64,000 bases of DNA from Apricaphanius iberus (lineage: Eukaryota > Chordata > Actinopteri > Cyprinodontiformes > Aphaniidae). The notes beneath the pieces were generated by a model. It did not search any database. It was not told where the DNA came from and saw nothing but the letters and a program-made list of their open reading frames with translations. The DNA is taken from assembly GCA_028564705.1 (NCBI GenBank), contig JAPXFQ010002640.1:1116001-1180000 (forward strand), given 5' to 3'. The position numbers were made by a program, and so were the translations under genes. This document shows, one piece after another, positions 49,381 through 61,100 of this stretch. The number at the start of each line of letters is the position of its first letter. Position 1 is the stretch's first letter.

Positions 49381-51835
49381 GCATTAGTGATCCAGCAGGA
49401 TGTATGGATGCTGTACTAGCGGTGTGCTACTGGATTCGTAAGTAATAAATGCTTGCTCTGGGGTTATTTGGGCATGATGATGATGTGTTACAGGAGGAAC
49501 CTGAGATTTAACCAAAGAACCTCTGATTGCAAGACAACTACCCTACCTACCACTATACTTCATGGTTGTGTTTTCTCTAAGAATATATATGCTTACTGGA
49601 AGATATCACTGTTCTTAAAAGTTACATTTTAGGCCTGTTTCTAATTTACCTTTCCATTCTAATGTGTTGAGCCATCTTAGCTCACCTCCCAGTGCCTCAT
49701 TGACATAGGTCACCATGTGTGAGTGTAGTTCCAACTCTGCTACCCTCTCCTGAGAGATACCACAGGGCTACATTCTTTAATCCCTGCTTTTTTCCTTGCG
49801 TTTGCCTCTCTGGTTTTACTTTTTTTTGCCTTTTATTTTGTTAATTTCCATTATGAGGAATTGTCTGCAGATTACAGTCGAGTTTATCTTCATCTGAAGA
49901 TAAATTCGACCTTTTTCTTTAGATCTTTAACTAAAAGAAAGAGAAAGAAAGCTCATGCTTTTTGAAAGAAAGAAGCCCTGGCATTTGCTTCACATCTCTG
50001 GAACCGAAAGAGAAAACTAAAAAGTACATTTTGTAGTTAAAACGAATGCTCTCCTTAAATTGGACAGCTAAACAAACAAGCGTAAAAAGAAACTAAATGT
50101 AAGCCTTTTCTTCAAGAAGATATATGGATAATGTAATTCAGGCTTTAAAAGAAAAAATAATCTGGCCCGATTAATATATAAGATTTCTCTCTGGACCAGT
50201 TTGTCTTATAATCAATTTAAAAAAAATCTCGTTTTTTTTTTTTTTAACTAAGCTCATTTTTATGTTCCTGAACTGCTGCACCTTTATGTATCATCATGTT
50301 TGCTCTTGTCAGCAGATCAGCTGATTTTCACCCTAAGGTGCACTGACAAGCAAATAGTGGGATCATTTTTGATGTGGTGAATGCTCACACAGCTACAGTA
50401 CATGTTCATATCTAAGCAGGAAGCAGTGGGTGTTGGAGTGGGTCATATATACAGTTTTTCCCCTGGGGACAGTCTAATGTTCCCAGATTGTCTTCTCTGT
50501 AATTGCCTTCAGTCGAAGCTAAAGTCTTTATGTAAAGGTTACTTACCTCATACTAGGAAGCACACAGCCTGAGCTATCGCTGCTTGGTAAAACAGAACGT
50601 CACGTATTTATAGCATTTTTCGTTCAATTGTGCTTGAGATTTATCTTGATAACCGAGTAATGCAGCTTCTTGGAATGTTGCATTTTGAGCAACTGGATTC
50701 ACACGGTTATGATCGGGCCTTATCACAGAACTTGACAGTGGGGCTCTTTGTGTTTGCAGCAGGGCATGAAATGTGATTGAAACATCAAGTGCAAATAATG
50801 GGGAGTACAAAGGAGATTATTCAGATTGATTAGGGCAAAAATGAAGCTTGGAGCTGAAAATTCCCCTCTTCTCATAAAGCTTCCCTCCGTATAAAATGTA
50901 TGTCAGCGATCCTGAAGGTTTTGTTAATCTTTTGCAGGAGAAGGGGTCGATTGATAGACTTTGGTCTCCAATTACTTCCCTCTTTCCAAGAGTCGCTCAT
51001 CAATGCTTTAGATATAAAGTGTTAATATTTAACAGAGTGCAGTGCAATGTAGCAGCCTCTGCTCCCTCTATCAGGGCTTTAAAGATAAGCTGTCTGAACA
51101 CATTGTCTTATCTTTTAGCCTCATCTTTACAGCAACTGGTGTGGCTGCATTACAGTCTGAAGATCTTGCCTTTATTTTCTCAAGAAGCAGGGCCACAAAA
51201 AAGAATCAAAGCTGTTTTAACCCTTTTGACAATTTTAAGTATTGTGGCATGCTTTGTGGTAACTAAGAATACGTTTTTTGGGGTTGTTTTCCACATCTTA
51301 TTTCCTGTACTACTTCAACCCTCTTTAAATGTTTTTGTCAAAACTCTTTCATACTCTTATATAAGAGTACATTTTATTTCCCCGTCCCTTTTTTCATATA
51401 AAACTAGAGGACCTACAGATAACAGCACATGAAAAAAAAAAAACAAGCTACAGAATATAATGCAAAATGCAGTTTGAGTTTGTTTGAAAACCTATATTTT
51501 AAATGTAGTGAAACAAACCAACTCACTTGCCTCATGAGACCCCAGCAGGTGGGGTTTGCTCATGGCAGAGTACATGTTTTCACTCTTGCACAACACGCAC
51601 TGCTTCAAGTAGTTGGTGATTGGCTGTAAAACACGCCACGCTTACTGTGAGGGGCATTTAAGGTTGTAGAAATGTTGTTTACTAAATGAAGCAGCAGAAT
51701 TCCTATACATGTTTCATGGGGGGATAAATTCGAGACTTTTCCAAATATAACTTTCCAGGGTTTACAGTCCTCTTCTTTCATTTTAAAATATTAAATGCCA
51801 TGGTTTATTAAAGATATATCTATGATAGGTAAGAT
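49381..51835. other. intergenic sequence with a possibly single-copy block
   Basis: Apart from the hairpin at 49877, no named repeat. 50880-51432 is an unbroken 178-codon frame on the + strand (hydrophobic, no domain recognised, no splice or promoter evidence) that I do not call as a gene. Paired GATA motifs lie at 51081-51115. Confidence 0.35.
49877..49910. repeat. compact hairpin, 15-base arms
   Basis: GTCGAGTTTATCTTC (49877-49891) and GAAGATAAATTCGAC (49896-49910) pair at 14 of 15 positions around a 4-base ATCT loop. Confidence 0.85.
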
Positions 51836-51839
51836 TTAC

Positions 51840-52620
51840 ACATGGAGGCTGCAAGAACTAGAAACAGACAGAATGCAACAACTGAAGGAATGAATGAATA
51901 GAGGAAGAAGGAACAGGATGAACAAACTGTAAAACAATGTATCCAAGAATGGAAAGAGAGAAATTAATAGAAAATAAAGGAAGAAATTACTAAACAAGTT
52001 TGAGAGGTATAGGTAGTAGGGAGAAAGAAAGTAAAGTATGAATGAAGGGCACATGGGAAGAATACAGTAACAGGAACAAAATAACAGGCACCATCAAGGA
52101 AAAATGGGATAGAGGTGGGAAAACGTAAAGAGAAAACGGGAGATAAAGAAGTAAAGACGCAAGGAAGAAAGATTGGAGAGAATACAGAACAGAAGGAAGG
52201 TAGGAAGAGCACAAGGACAGGTAGATGACAGGAGGAACAGAAAGAAAGTAACAACAAAAAAGGAAGGGAAACAGATGGACATAAGAAAGGGAGAAAGGAA
52301 ATACACAACGAAGGAAAAAATCAAGGAGAGAAGGAAGAAAGCGGAGGACATGAAAAAAAGAAAGAAGGAAATCTAAAAACAAGGAAGAAAATGAAGATAA
52401 GAAGAAAAGACAAATGGAGGTCTGGAAGCAGCGACACAAGGGAAGAAAGAAGAGAAGGCAAGAGGAGGAATGTTGAAAGCTAAGATAGAAACAGACGACA
52501 AGGAGCAAAGGTCACAATTAAGAAAATAAAAGGAGGGAGATGAGGAAGCAAGGAAGAAAAAATAAGGAAGAAAGGATAGAAGGAGCAAAATTTAGGAAGT
52601 ACAGAGGAAAGAAAGAATAC
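51840..52620. repeat. 780-base purine-rich strand
   Basis: The + strand is overwhelmingly A and G (GGAAGAAAG-type imperfect repeats), with few pyrimidines. Minus-strand frames rich in Leu, Ser and Phe (up to 172 residues) are products of this bias. The tract could form triplex DNA; it is a degenerate GGAA/GAAA microsatellite. Confidence 0.8.
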
Positions 52621-52719
52621 CTTTCCAAACTCTTTCTCTTTTTTTCAGTTCTTATCCAGACCTAGAAAACAAATCAAATTCCATACTCTTCTAGATTATG
52701 TTGGAACTCTTCGTGACAG

Positions 52720-52805
52720 TGAGGACATATTTTCAGCCAGTCATCTATTGTCTATACCTGCTTATCCCTGCACTGCCACGGGGGGCTGGTGCCTATCTCC
52801 ACACA
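52720..52805 (-). repeat. fragment of the 43575-type repeat, reversed
   Basis: CATCTATTGTCTATACCTGC followed by GGGGGGCTGGTGCCTATCTC is the reverse complement of the last 80 bases of the repeat at 43575-43915. Confidence 0.55.
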
Positions 52806-54265
52806 TCCATTGTAAAGAAAATCAAGGATATACACAATCAGGATCCTTGGATATTTGCTGATACTACCGGTCTGATACCTCATCAAACTCAAAGGCAGGC
52901 TTTGTGATCTTAACCTGTCCAGAAATGTTTGTAGTTAGCAGTAGGTCCTGTGCATTGCAATGCAGGAATATCGATTTTCATATCCAACGAATTATAAGAG
53001 CCCATGTTTTAACTTGAGTAATTAGAGCTAAAATTGCTCATCTGTGGGATCAGACCACCGTTATGGGTGAAAATCGAAAATATTGTTCTTCTATAAATAC
53101 ATGAGGTTCACAAGAGGTTGTAAGCTGTTTTGGTAGTGTATTAAACATCCACTGACAGAGAGTCGATTTAACTTTGAACAGGGTAAAATTAAAATGAGTA
53201 TTATTAGCAGCTTGTGGTATATGAAGAAGCTTTGCTGCTGCACTGAACATGCATAGTGCACATGCAGGATGCAGCTCAGCAAGCTTGCACTGCAATCAAA
53301 GTAAAAAAAAAAGGGGGAAAGTTGTGACAAATGATTACGAGGCCAAATGTGGCATCCATGTAGGTAAAAGCCCCTCAATGTAATGAGACACTTTGGTAGT
53401 ATGACGAAGGTAAAGCCTGTATGTGTGGGTGTGGGGGAATTCTGTGAAGCTTATTTTGCTTTGTTTCTATCTTACAAGGAAGATATGTTTCTTCCTTGTT
53501 GGGAGCTCCCTGCTTGTCATCAGCTAAACGTCAAAGTTGAAGTTTCACTTTGCCTTGTGCTGCATACCTCTTCTTGTCAGAGCAGCAAACCCAGACACAA
53601 GGGCATTCATGTCAAAGTCTGCCTACATTGGCCCCAGACTGCTTTTTCATAACTTAGAAATGCAAGGTTTCAAAACTAATGCTTAGTTTTTACTCTGTTT
53701 GAAAAATGGTTTCATGGTTGCAATTATGGTTACATTTCATGGGCACACCAGTCATTGAACTATGGCCTTTTACCCTGAGCAATCACAGGACAATACTATA
53801 TTTGCTAATTATATTTATAGCTCTTGCTATTGATATTACAACTGATAGCATTAACTAAATTGTAGAATATGGTTTATGTAAAACATTAGATAAGGAATGA
53901 ACATAATGCCAACAACTTAGGGCATCTTGCGTCCTTTCCAGTTGATGCTTTTGCACGTTCAATAAAATGCAAGGTTTATTGAAGGAAAGGGGTTGAAGTG
54001 TCTGGAAGATGCACCGATGAAGGGTTGGGATGAAGATTCAGGGTGGGGGTGCAGTCTTCTGGAATTAATTTTTTCCCAAGCCTGCTTTTGTTAAGCTAAG
54101 CCTACCCATGTCCTCGACCACTACCATGCTTCTGAGATGGTAATGTAAACAACCATCCCATTCTAGGCCGAACTGGCCCAATTCGTTTGGGTCTAAAGCG
54201 ACCCTAGTGGAAAAGCAAAAATAGTCCCAGAATCAATCCCATGGGTCACCACCAACCCATAACAA
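52806..54265. other. intergenic sequence
   Basis: No exon recognised. About 54160-54220 holds the end of a GTGCTTTCACA-type MITE (GGCCGAACTGGCCCAATTCG). Confidence 0.35.
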
Positions 54266-54269
54266 ATCT

Positions 54270-55275
54270 TCACACACAAGATTTACTTGTGGAATACCTC
54301 TGAGTTCTGTGATTGTACCCTTTATTTTTACCATATGCTTTCAATTGGTAAAATCATCAATCCAGTTGGAATAAAAAAACTGCAGTCAGTTACTTCTTCT
54401 GGATGGCATTAATCTAGCCTCCAGTAATAACAAAAAGAACGTCTGTGTTATCTTTGATTTGACAATCAAAATCCATCTTAAAGAGGTCTCTAGGATTTCT
54501 TTCTTTCTCCTCCGTGACATTGCTAAAATTAGAAATATCCTGTCAAGAGGTGATACTGTAAAACTTGTCCATGTATTTGTTACTTCAAGGCTAGATTATA
54601 GTAATTCTTTTCCATCATAAGGTCCACGAAATGCAATTAAAAGCCCTCAGTTGCTCCAAAGTGCTGCTGCAAGAGTTCAGATGAATATTAAAAAGAGAGA
54701 TCGTATTTCGCCTGTTTTAGCTCCCCTTCATTGCCTCCCTGTTAAATCCAGAATAGGGTTTAAGATATTTTTTCTTACATAAAAGTACCTTCATAATCAA
54801 GCTCCGTCATACGTCATTTTACGGTCTTTTATATAGAAAGTGCTCTTGCATCAGTTTTTTTGTTCTTTTTGTGTCTCTCTTCCCCAGTCGGTTGTGGCAG
54901 ATGGTCGCTCATAGCCAGGTTTTGCTGGAGGTTTCCTACTGTTAAAGGGGAGTTTTTCGTGCCCTCTGTCAGTCATTTACCTTTTCATGCACACATTCAT
55001 ACACTTGCAGTCCTGAGCTACTTTGTAGCTGTAACTGCCACGGGCACTCTGCGAAGCTGTCATACACACAGCCGCCATGGGCCCCGGACCACCAGTGGTG
55101 GGTGAAGTTAAGGGACAAGCTCTTACCACCCATCACATTCATCCCAAACTCAATTAAATGTATGCATTCAGGATTTCAGGAATGCATTTGGATTAAAATT
55201 ACTTTTCTTGAAAAGTGCCTTGAAATTATATCTGTTATGAATTGTAGATGTAAAAATAAACTGAAATGAATTGAA
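54270..55275 (+). mobile_element. L2-type LINE, 3' part of ORF2 plus 3' UTR
   Basis: Starts within reverse transcriptase, just before the region matching 60151 of the longer copy (ACCTGTGGAGTACCAC-like). It has a deletion that removes the YADD segment, then continues through ISFFLLRDIAKIRNIL-type sequence to the tail CTGAAATGAATTGAATTAAA. Many stops. More diverged than the copy at 57430. Confidence 0.7.
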
Positions 55276-55946
55276 TTAAAACTCCACTGAAGTAATTCCA
55301 TGAGTTTTCAAGGTAACTTTCCACCTCTAAGGATGACGTTATTTTGGCTGCTACAGATAATCACGTGAAAAAAAAAATACTCCCAAACTGACACCATTCC
55401 AGTTTTCCTTTTTGCATTGCCAAAGCCGACACTGTGTTCTCGTTCAGATGCAGCTCAGGAATGCCAGTTATGGTATGTGTCGCAATGTGAGGGAGAGGCA
55501 TCCCTGTCAGAAAAACTCGTTTGTGAGCAGTTGCATGTTTGTAAAACTCCACTGTGCTGGCAGAAAATTTAGCATATTACATTTTTTTTTGAAGACCGGG
55601 GAAAAAAAACTGGCTTCAATTCAGAAAAAGAATTTGGGGAAAAAATCATATTTTTTCTTGCTTTTTATGCAGATTGGTTAGAGACAACTGTGAGGCAAAA
55701 AGAGGCGGAAAAAAAGTTTTTAAAAATATCCTTGTCTTTTGAAAGTATAGGGAAACACATACATTTATTCTCACCTTCAGTGGCTAAAATAAATGAATCT
55801 TTCACATCAGATGCACATCAGTCATTAGTCAGCATTTTGAAAGGTTTGAACCTCAGATATTTAGTTTGGTGTCTTGTCAAAGTTCGAGTGAACACCAAAG
55901 TGATTTTTGAAAAGCCGCCTGACGCCTCAAGAGGGTTGAGCAACTT
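55276..55946. other. sequence between two LINE copies
   Basis: No gene or classified repeat. Frames of 86-89 residues have no motif. Confidence 0.35.
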
Positions 55947-56850
55947 ATGAGTCTGTAAAGTAGAATGGGTGGCAGATCTTTCAGTTATCAGGCTCCCCTC
56001 CTATGGAACCAGCTCCCAGGGTTGGTTCGTGAAGCAGACAATTTGTCTATCTTTAAAACTAGGCTTAAAACTTTCCTCTTTGACAAAGCTTACAGGTAGA
56101 GACAGGTTAACAAGTAGTTAGAGACAGGTTAGACAGGTAGCTAGGAAGAGACAGGTTAATGTTAGTAGTCAGGTAGAGTGTCAAAAGCTAGGAAGAGATA
56201 GGAAGAGGTAGAGTAGCTAGATAGAGATAGATTAATGTAAGCCAGGTAGAGAGTGTTAGTAGCTAGGTCTCCTAGTAGCTAGGAGACAGGTTAATGTTAG
56301 TAGCTATGCTGCTTTAGGCTAGGCTGTTGGAGGACATTATTAGAGACAGTTCCTACTATCTCTCCTATTTCTCCCCAACTGCATGATGTGTTGTCAGTTC
56401 AAGCGCTAACCTGCTTTCTCTTAGTCTCTTCTTATAGTAGGTGCTCCTGACCTGCCCTGCTTGACGACCCTGACTAAGATGGCATTGCAGTGATGGAAGG
56501 TTCTCCACGTCCTGCAACAAACTTCTGCATCAGCTGTGTTGTTCTTTCTGTGTCTCTGTTTTGTATCTCTGTTCTGTATTCTCCAAACCACAGACCGTCT
56601 CAGCAGAGGACTGCTTGTGCTAAGCCTGGTTCTGTCGGAGGTTTCTTCCTGTTAAAAGGGAGTTTTTACTTTCCACTGTCGCTTCATGCTTGCTCAGTGT
56701 TAGGGGTTGCTGAGAATTACACGACGCAATCTGCTGTGGTTCTCTAATTTCTACATTTAACATTGTATTGTAATAACTCTTCTTGTAAAGTGCCTTGAGA
56801 TGACATCTGTTGTGAAACGGCGCTAAATAAATAAACTGAATTGAATTAAC
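55947..56850 (+). mobile_element. L2-type LINE 3' end
   Basis: Begins at GGTGGCAGATCTTTCAGTTA (end of ORF2, [11 protein letters not shown]) and runs through a region of repeated GACAGGTTAATGTTAGTAG / AGCTAGGA units to the tail GCCTTGAGATGACATCTGTT and TAAACTGAATTGAATTAA. Sister of the antisense copy at 11038-12395, with the same minisatellite-like middle. Confidence 0.75.
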
Positions 56851-57429
56851 GGGAATTTATGGAGGTATCAAAACAATTTTAAATCTGCCTCAGAGAACAT
56901 AGAAAAAGACCTTGACTAATAACATTCCCTGGTCAAATGGCTGGGAAACTGAATTATTTTATGACCAGAATAGGGAACATTTTAGCATAAAATACATTAC
57001 AGGATTCTACGACGAACAGAACATTATAATGTAAAGCAAAAAGGTGAAAGTGTTATTGAGAAGCAGCAGGACCTAACAAGGTCACCCTGAAAGAAACCTT
57101 CCCAGTGAGGTATCTCAATAAGATCAGAATGCGGTGGAGTGACTTAAATGCAAGAAACTACTCAAATATCTCAAAGGTTACCAAGTCCACAGATTTCTGG
57201 CATAGTTGAGATCAGGAGCTTTCCAAAAGGTGTGTGTTTGTTGTCCTGTTGTAACACCCAGTAAAGTAAACAGTCCAACCATGGACCTGTTGCTTTGTGG
57301 TTGAATTCAAGAATTACAAAAAAGTAACCATTTATTATTCAATCCACTCTGTGAAATCCACCAATACCACCAACACCACTCATCTTGCTGTCGCCACCAT
57401 GCTTGATAGTTGGTGCAAAGTTTTTCACT
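56851..57429. other. unclassified, possible DNA-transposon debris
   Basis: 57100-57420 includes ACCAAGTCCACAGATTTCTG and CGCCACCATGCTTGATAGTT, phrases like those in decayed fish Tc1 elements, but the order and ends are unclear. Confidence 0.3.
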
Positions 57430-57873
57430 TACCTTGACTCCTCATTTTCTCTTTTGTTATGAAGGCCATTTAGCTCAGTCTCTGTCTCCTCTGAGCATAA
57501 ACCCCTTTTCCAGCAGGCACTGGGCTTGTTAGTGACACAGCTGCACAGTTTGACTGAGTTTGAATCTGTTGCCTGAGGAACGGAGGCTTCTTTGATGGCT
57601 GTTTGCTATTGATTGGTACTGCTGGTTGACATTGTGAGTATTGCGACATTTGCTGCGTCATTTACTGTTGTCACTGCTGAGCTCCTCGGAGCTGCTTGGT
57701 GTTTGGTGGTCAGATTCTCTTCGATTGATCTATTTTTCTCTTTGTTGGGGTCTTTCTCACTTATTTTAACACCCAAGCACACTACTACACTTATTTCCAG
57801 TTGGGAACCCTTTCCTTTTCACACGGTTGTTCTTGGTGTGCTAAGATCTCACTAACTCGTTGGCTTAGCAGGT

Positions 57874-58751
57874 ATGGCTACTTCTCTTCTGTCTCTTTCT
57901 CTCTCTGTGGCTCCTCTCTCCTGTTCTCTGTGTCAGATGTTTGGTTACTCCCCCTCCTCCTTTAGTGATAATGGTAAGTGTAATAAATGTAGCATTTTTG
58001 TAGCTTTGGGGGCGAGGGTTTCAGAGTTAGAGGCCCGGATCCACACTGTTCAGAATCCAGTAAATAGTCGAGGTCCATTAGCCAGCGCGAAGCCAACAAG
58101 GATAGAATCCCCTAGCGGTCCTCCAACAGAACCCACGCAGCTGCTGGGATCTCAGGCCGACTTGGTGATGGTACGTAGAAAGTATAGTTCCCAGCCCAAA
58201 GGGCACCCCACCGCGTTTCTAACAGATTTTCCCCACTCAGTGAAGTACCCACTGAGACACAGACTCTGGTAATAGGCAGTTCCATATTCTAAAACGTGGC
58301 ATTAGCAACACCATCGACCATAGTCAAATGTTTTCCAGGGGCCAGAACAGGCAACATAAAATCCCACCTGAAACTGCTGGCTAAGGATAAGCATAAAAAC
58401 AGTAAGATTGTTATTCACGCTGACGGTAATTACATCCGGTTACGCTAATGGGAAGTCACTAAAATTAGTGTTGCTTCGGTGTGTAAGTTTGCTAAAAAGA
58501 TTTCAGACTGTGTAATGTTTTCTGGTCCCCTGCCCGATCGGACCAGTGACGACATGTTTAGTCGCATGCTGTCATTTCATCGATGGTTGTCTGAGTCGTG
58601 TCCAGCAAACAACGTGGGCTACATTGATAATTGGAAAAAGTTTTTGGGAAAACCTAGTCTGATCCGGAGAGATGGCATCCATCCCATTTTAGATGGAGCA
58701 GCTCTTCTTTCTAGGAATCTGGACAGATTTATTAGTCCTTCAAAACACTGA
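57874..58751 (+). pseudogene. LINE ORF1: zinc-finger plus SGNH-esterase-like protein, broken
   Basis: First intact part 57874-58272 (132 residues): CSLCQMFGYSPSS then GKCNKC, a C-x2-C pair of pairs, followed by a short coiled-coil-like VSELEARIH. A frame change near 58230 and stops near 58290 and 58449 interrupt it. The last part, 58479-58751 (90 residues), holds FSGPLPDRTSDDMFSRMLSF, VGYIDNW and RRDGIHP. The DxxH motif and GSS block (about 58270) are those of SGNH hydrolase domains found in ORF1 of L2-group elements, where they are thought to act in RNP or membrane interaction. Confidence 0.65.
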
Positions 58752-58843
58752 TAAACCAGTGTCCAGACCAGGAAGCAGAGTCGTAGTTTAACCCTCCTCT
58801 CTGCAGCTTCTGTACTGTTACCCACTCAATCCCCATTGAGACA

Positions 58844-59570
58844 GTGTCTTGCCCACAGCCAAAATCAAATAGACTAAAAGTTAATCTGACAAGAGGAAAC
58901 TATGAAAATCTCATTACAATAAATACGAGTCGGACCAAACAAGGAAACAGGGCAATTAGATATGGTTTACTAAACATAAGATCCCTCTCCTCAAAGACTT
59001 TATTAGACTTGATATGTGATTATAAAATTGATCTGTCAGTCAACTCCTTCCAATTATCAAAATGTTCACATTCCTAGAAGTACTGGGCGAGGGGGAGGAG
59101 TTGCAACCATCTTTCATTCAGATTTGCAAATTCCCCCTAGACGAATTATTAACTACTGCTCTTTTGAACATCTAATCCTTAGTTTTCCTAATCCAAGCTG
59201 CAGAACATTAAAACACTTTTGTTTGTGGTTTTGTATCATCCACCAGGCCCTTACTCTCAATTCTTGGACCAGATCTTAATTTTTTTTTATCTGATTTAGT
59301 TCTAAACACTGATCAGGTAATTATAATAAGGGATTTCAATATTCACATGGACATTGAAAGTGATATCTTAACTGCAGCCTTTACTATTATCTTAGACTGA
59401 ATTGGCTTTACTCAGAAAGTGAAGGGACCCACACACTCTGGTCAACACACTTTAGACATTTTACTGACATATGGCATTGAGAGTGATGAACTACTAGTCC
59501 TCCCACATAACCCAGTCCTATCTGACCATTTTATGATAACCTTTGAATGTACTTTACCCAACCTTCCATA
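58844..59570 (+). pseudogene. LINE ORF2 endonuclease region, broken
   Basis: Contains IRYGLLNIRSLSSKTLLDLI, the usual N-terminus of an AP-type endonuclease, then (after an internal deletion) STGRGGGVATIFHSDL, then further on HTLDILLTYGI and LSDHFMITFECTL, the SDH block of the active site. The catalytic glutamate segment (TETW) is missing, several frames are needed, and a TGA lies near 59399. Confidence 0.65.
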
Positions 59571-59714
59571 ATCTGAAAGAAAATTTCATTACAGTAGAAA
59601 TGTATCAGACAGTGCCAGACAGACCCAATACCAACCAAATTATTTAAGGAAGTGTCCCATCTGGTTAATGGCCCTATTCTAGACATGATGAATGTATGTT
59701 TAATAAATGGATAA

Positions 59715-61100
59715 GTGCCTCGGGAATTTAAAGTTGCTGTAATTAAACCTTTACTTAAGAAACCCTCCATGGATCAAGATTATTTAGCTAACTACAGACC
59801 TATTTCTAACCTTCCTTTCTTATCCAAAATTCTTGAGAAAATAGTTAATAATAAAGTATGTGAGCATCTCAACAGCAACAACCTGTTTGAAGAATTTCAG
59901 TCAGGTTTTAGAGCTCATCATAGCACTGAAACAGCACTGGTAAAAGTTACCAATGATATTTTAATTGCCTCAGATAATGGATTTGTGACTGTTCTGGTCT
60001 TGTTAGATCTCAGTGCTGCTTTTGACACAGTCGATCATAATATTATCTTAGAAAGGCTTTAACATGTTGTAGGGATCAAGGGAACAGCACTAGGTTGGTG
60101 CAAATCATATCTGTCCGACAGATTCCAGTTTGTCCATGTCAATGATATATCTTCACACTCAAGGGTTACCTGTGGAGTACCACAGGGTTCTGTGCTTGGA
60201 CTGATTCTCTTTACTATATATATGCTTCCAATTGGTAAAATAATTTGAAAACATGGTATTAATTTCCGCAGTTATGCTGATGATACACAAATTTATTTAT
60301 CCATAAAACCTGATGAAACCAATCAGTTAGATAGATTACAAGCATGTCTGGAAGACATAAAAACTTTCTACTTTTAAATTCAGACAAGATAGAAGTTGTT
60401 GTCTTTTGACCAGAACCTTAAAAAAGGAAACTGCTAAATCAATCACTTCATCTGGATGGTATTAATTTGGCCTCTGGTAATAATGTAAAGAACCTCGGTG
60501 TAATTTTTGACCGAGACATGACATTTAAATCCCATATTAAACAGGTTTCTAAGATTTCTTTCTTTCACCTCCGGAATATTGCTAAAATTAGAAACATCCT
60601 GGCCAGGAGTGATGCACAGAAACTAGTCCATGCATTTGCTTCTTCAAGGCTGGACTACTGTAATTCCTTATTATCAGGAAATCCACAAAATGCTAATTAA
60701 AAGCCTTCAAGAGTTTTGGTGAATATTAAAAAGAGAGATCAAATTTCTCCGGTTCTGGCTTGTCTCCACTGGCTCCCTGTTAAATCCAGCATAGAATTTA
60801 AGATCCTCCTCCTTACTTACAAAGCCCTTAATAATCAAGCTCCATCGTACATCAGAGATCTGATTGTTCCATATGTTCCTAACAGAGCACTTCGTTCTCA
60901 GACTGCAGGTCTACTGGTAGTTCATAGGATTTATAAAAGTTGAATGGGCGGCAGATCTTTTAGTTATCAGGCTCTTCTGTGGAACCAGCTCCTAGTTTTA
61001 GTCCGGGAGGCAGATCTCTGTCTGTTTTCAAGACCAGGCTTAAAACCTTTATTTTTGATAAAGATTCTAGTTAGTGGCTTAGGTTATCCTGAGCTATTTT
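59715..61100 (+). pseudogene. LINE ORF2 reverse transcriptase and C-terminus, broken
   Basis: 59715-60062 is an open 115-residue piece: [36 protein letters not shown] and [15 protein letters not shown] (first catalytic aspartate). After a stop it continues with GVPQGSVLGLILF and YADDTQ at 60273-60290 (catalytic pair). A frame change and stops follow. 60467-60943 gives NVKNLGVIFDRDMTFKSHIK, RLDYCNSLLSG and LACLHWLPVKSSIEFKILLL. Typical CR1/L2-group order; not functional. Confidence 0.75.

Noticed and set aside
50896..51432. 178-residue + strand frame, one of the longest in the window
   Set aside because: No recognisable domain, no splice or promoter context, and an overlapping frame is also open. 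Recorded only as part of a possibly single-copy block.
51836..52588. Minus-strand frames up to 172 residues rich in Leu, Phe and Ser
   Set aside because: Composition follows from the purine-rich + strand; no domain, and several frames are open at once.
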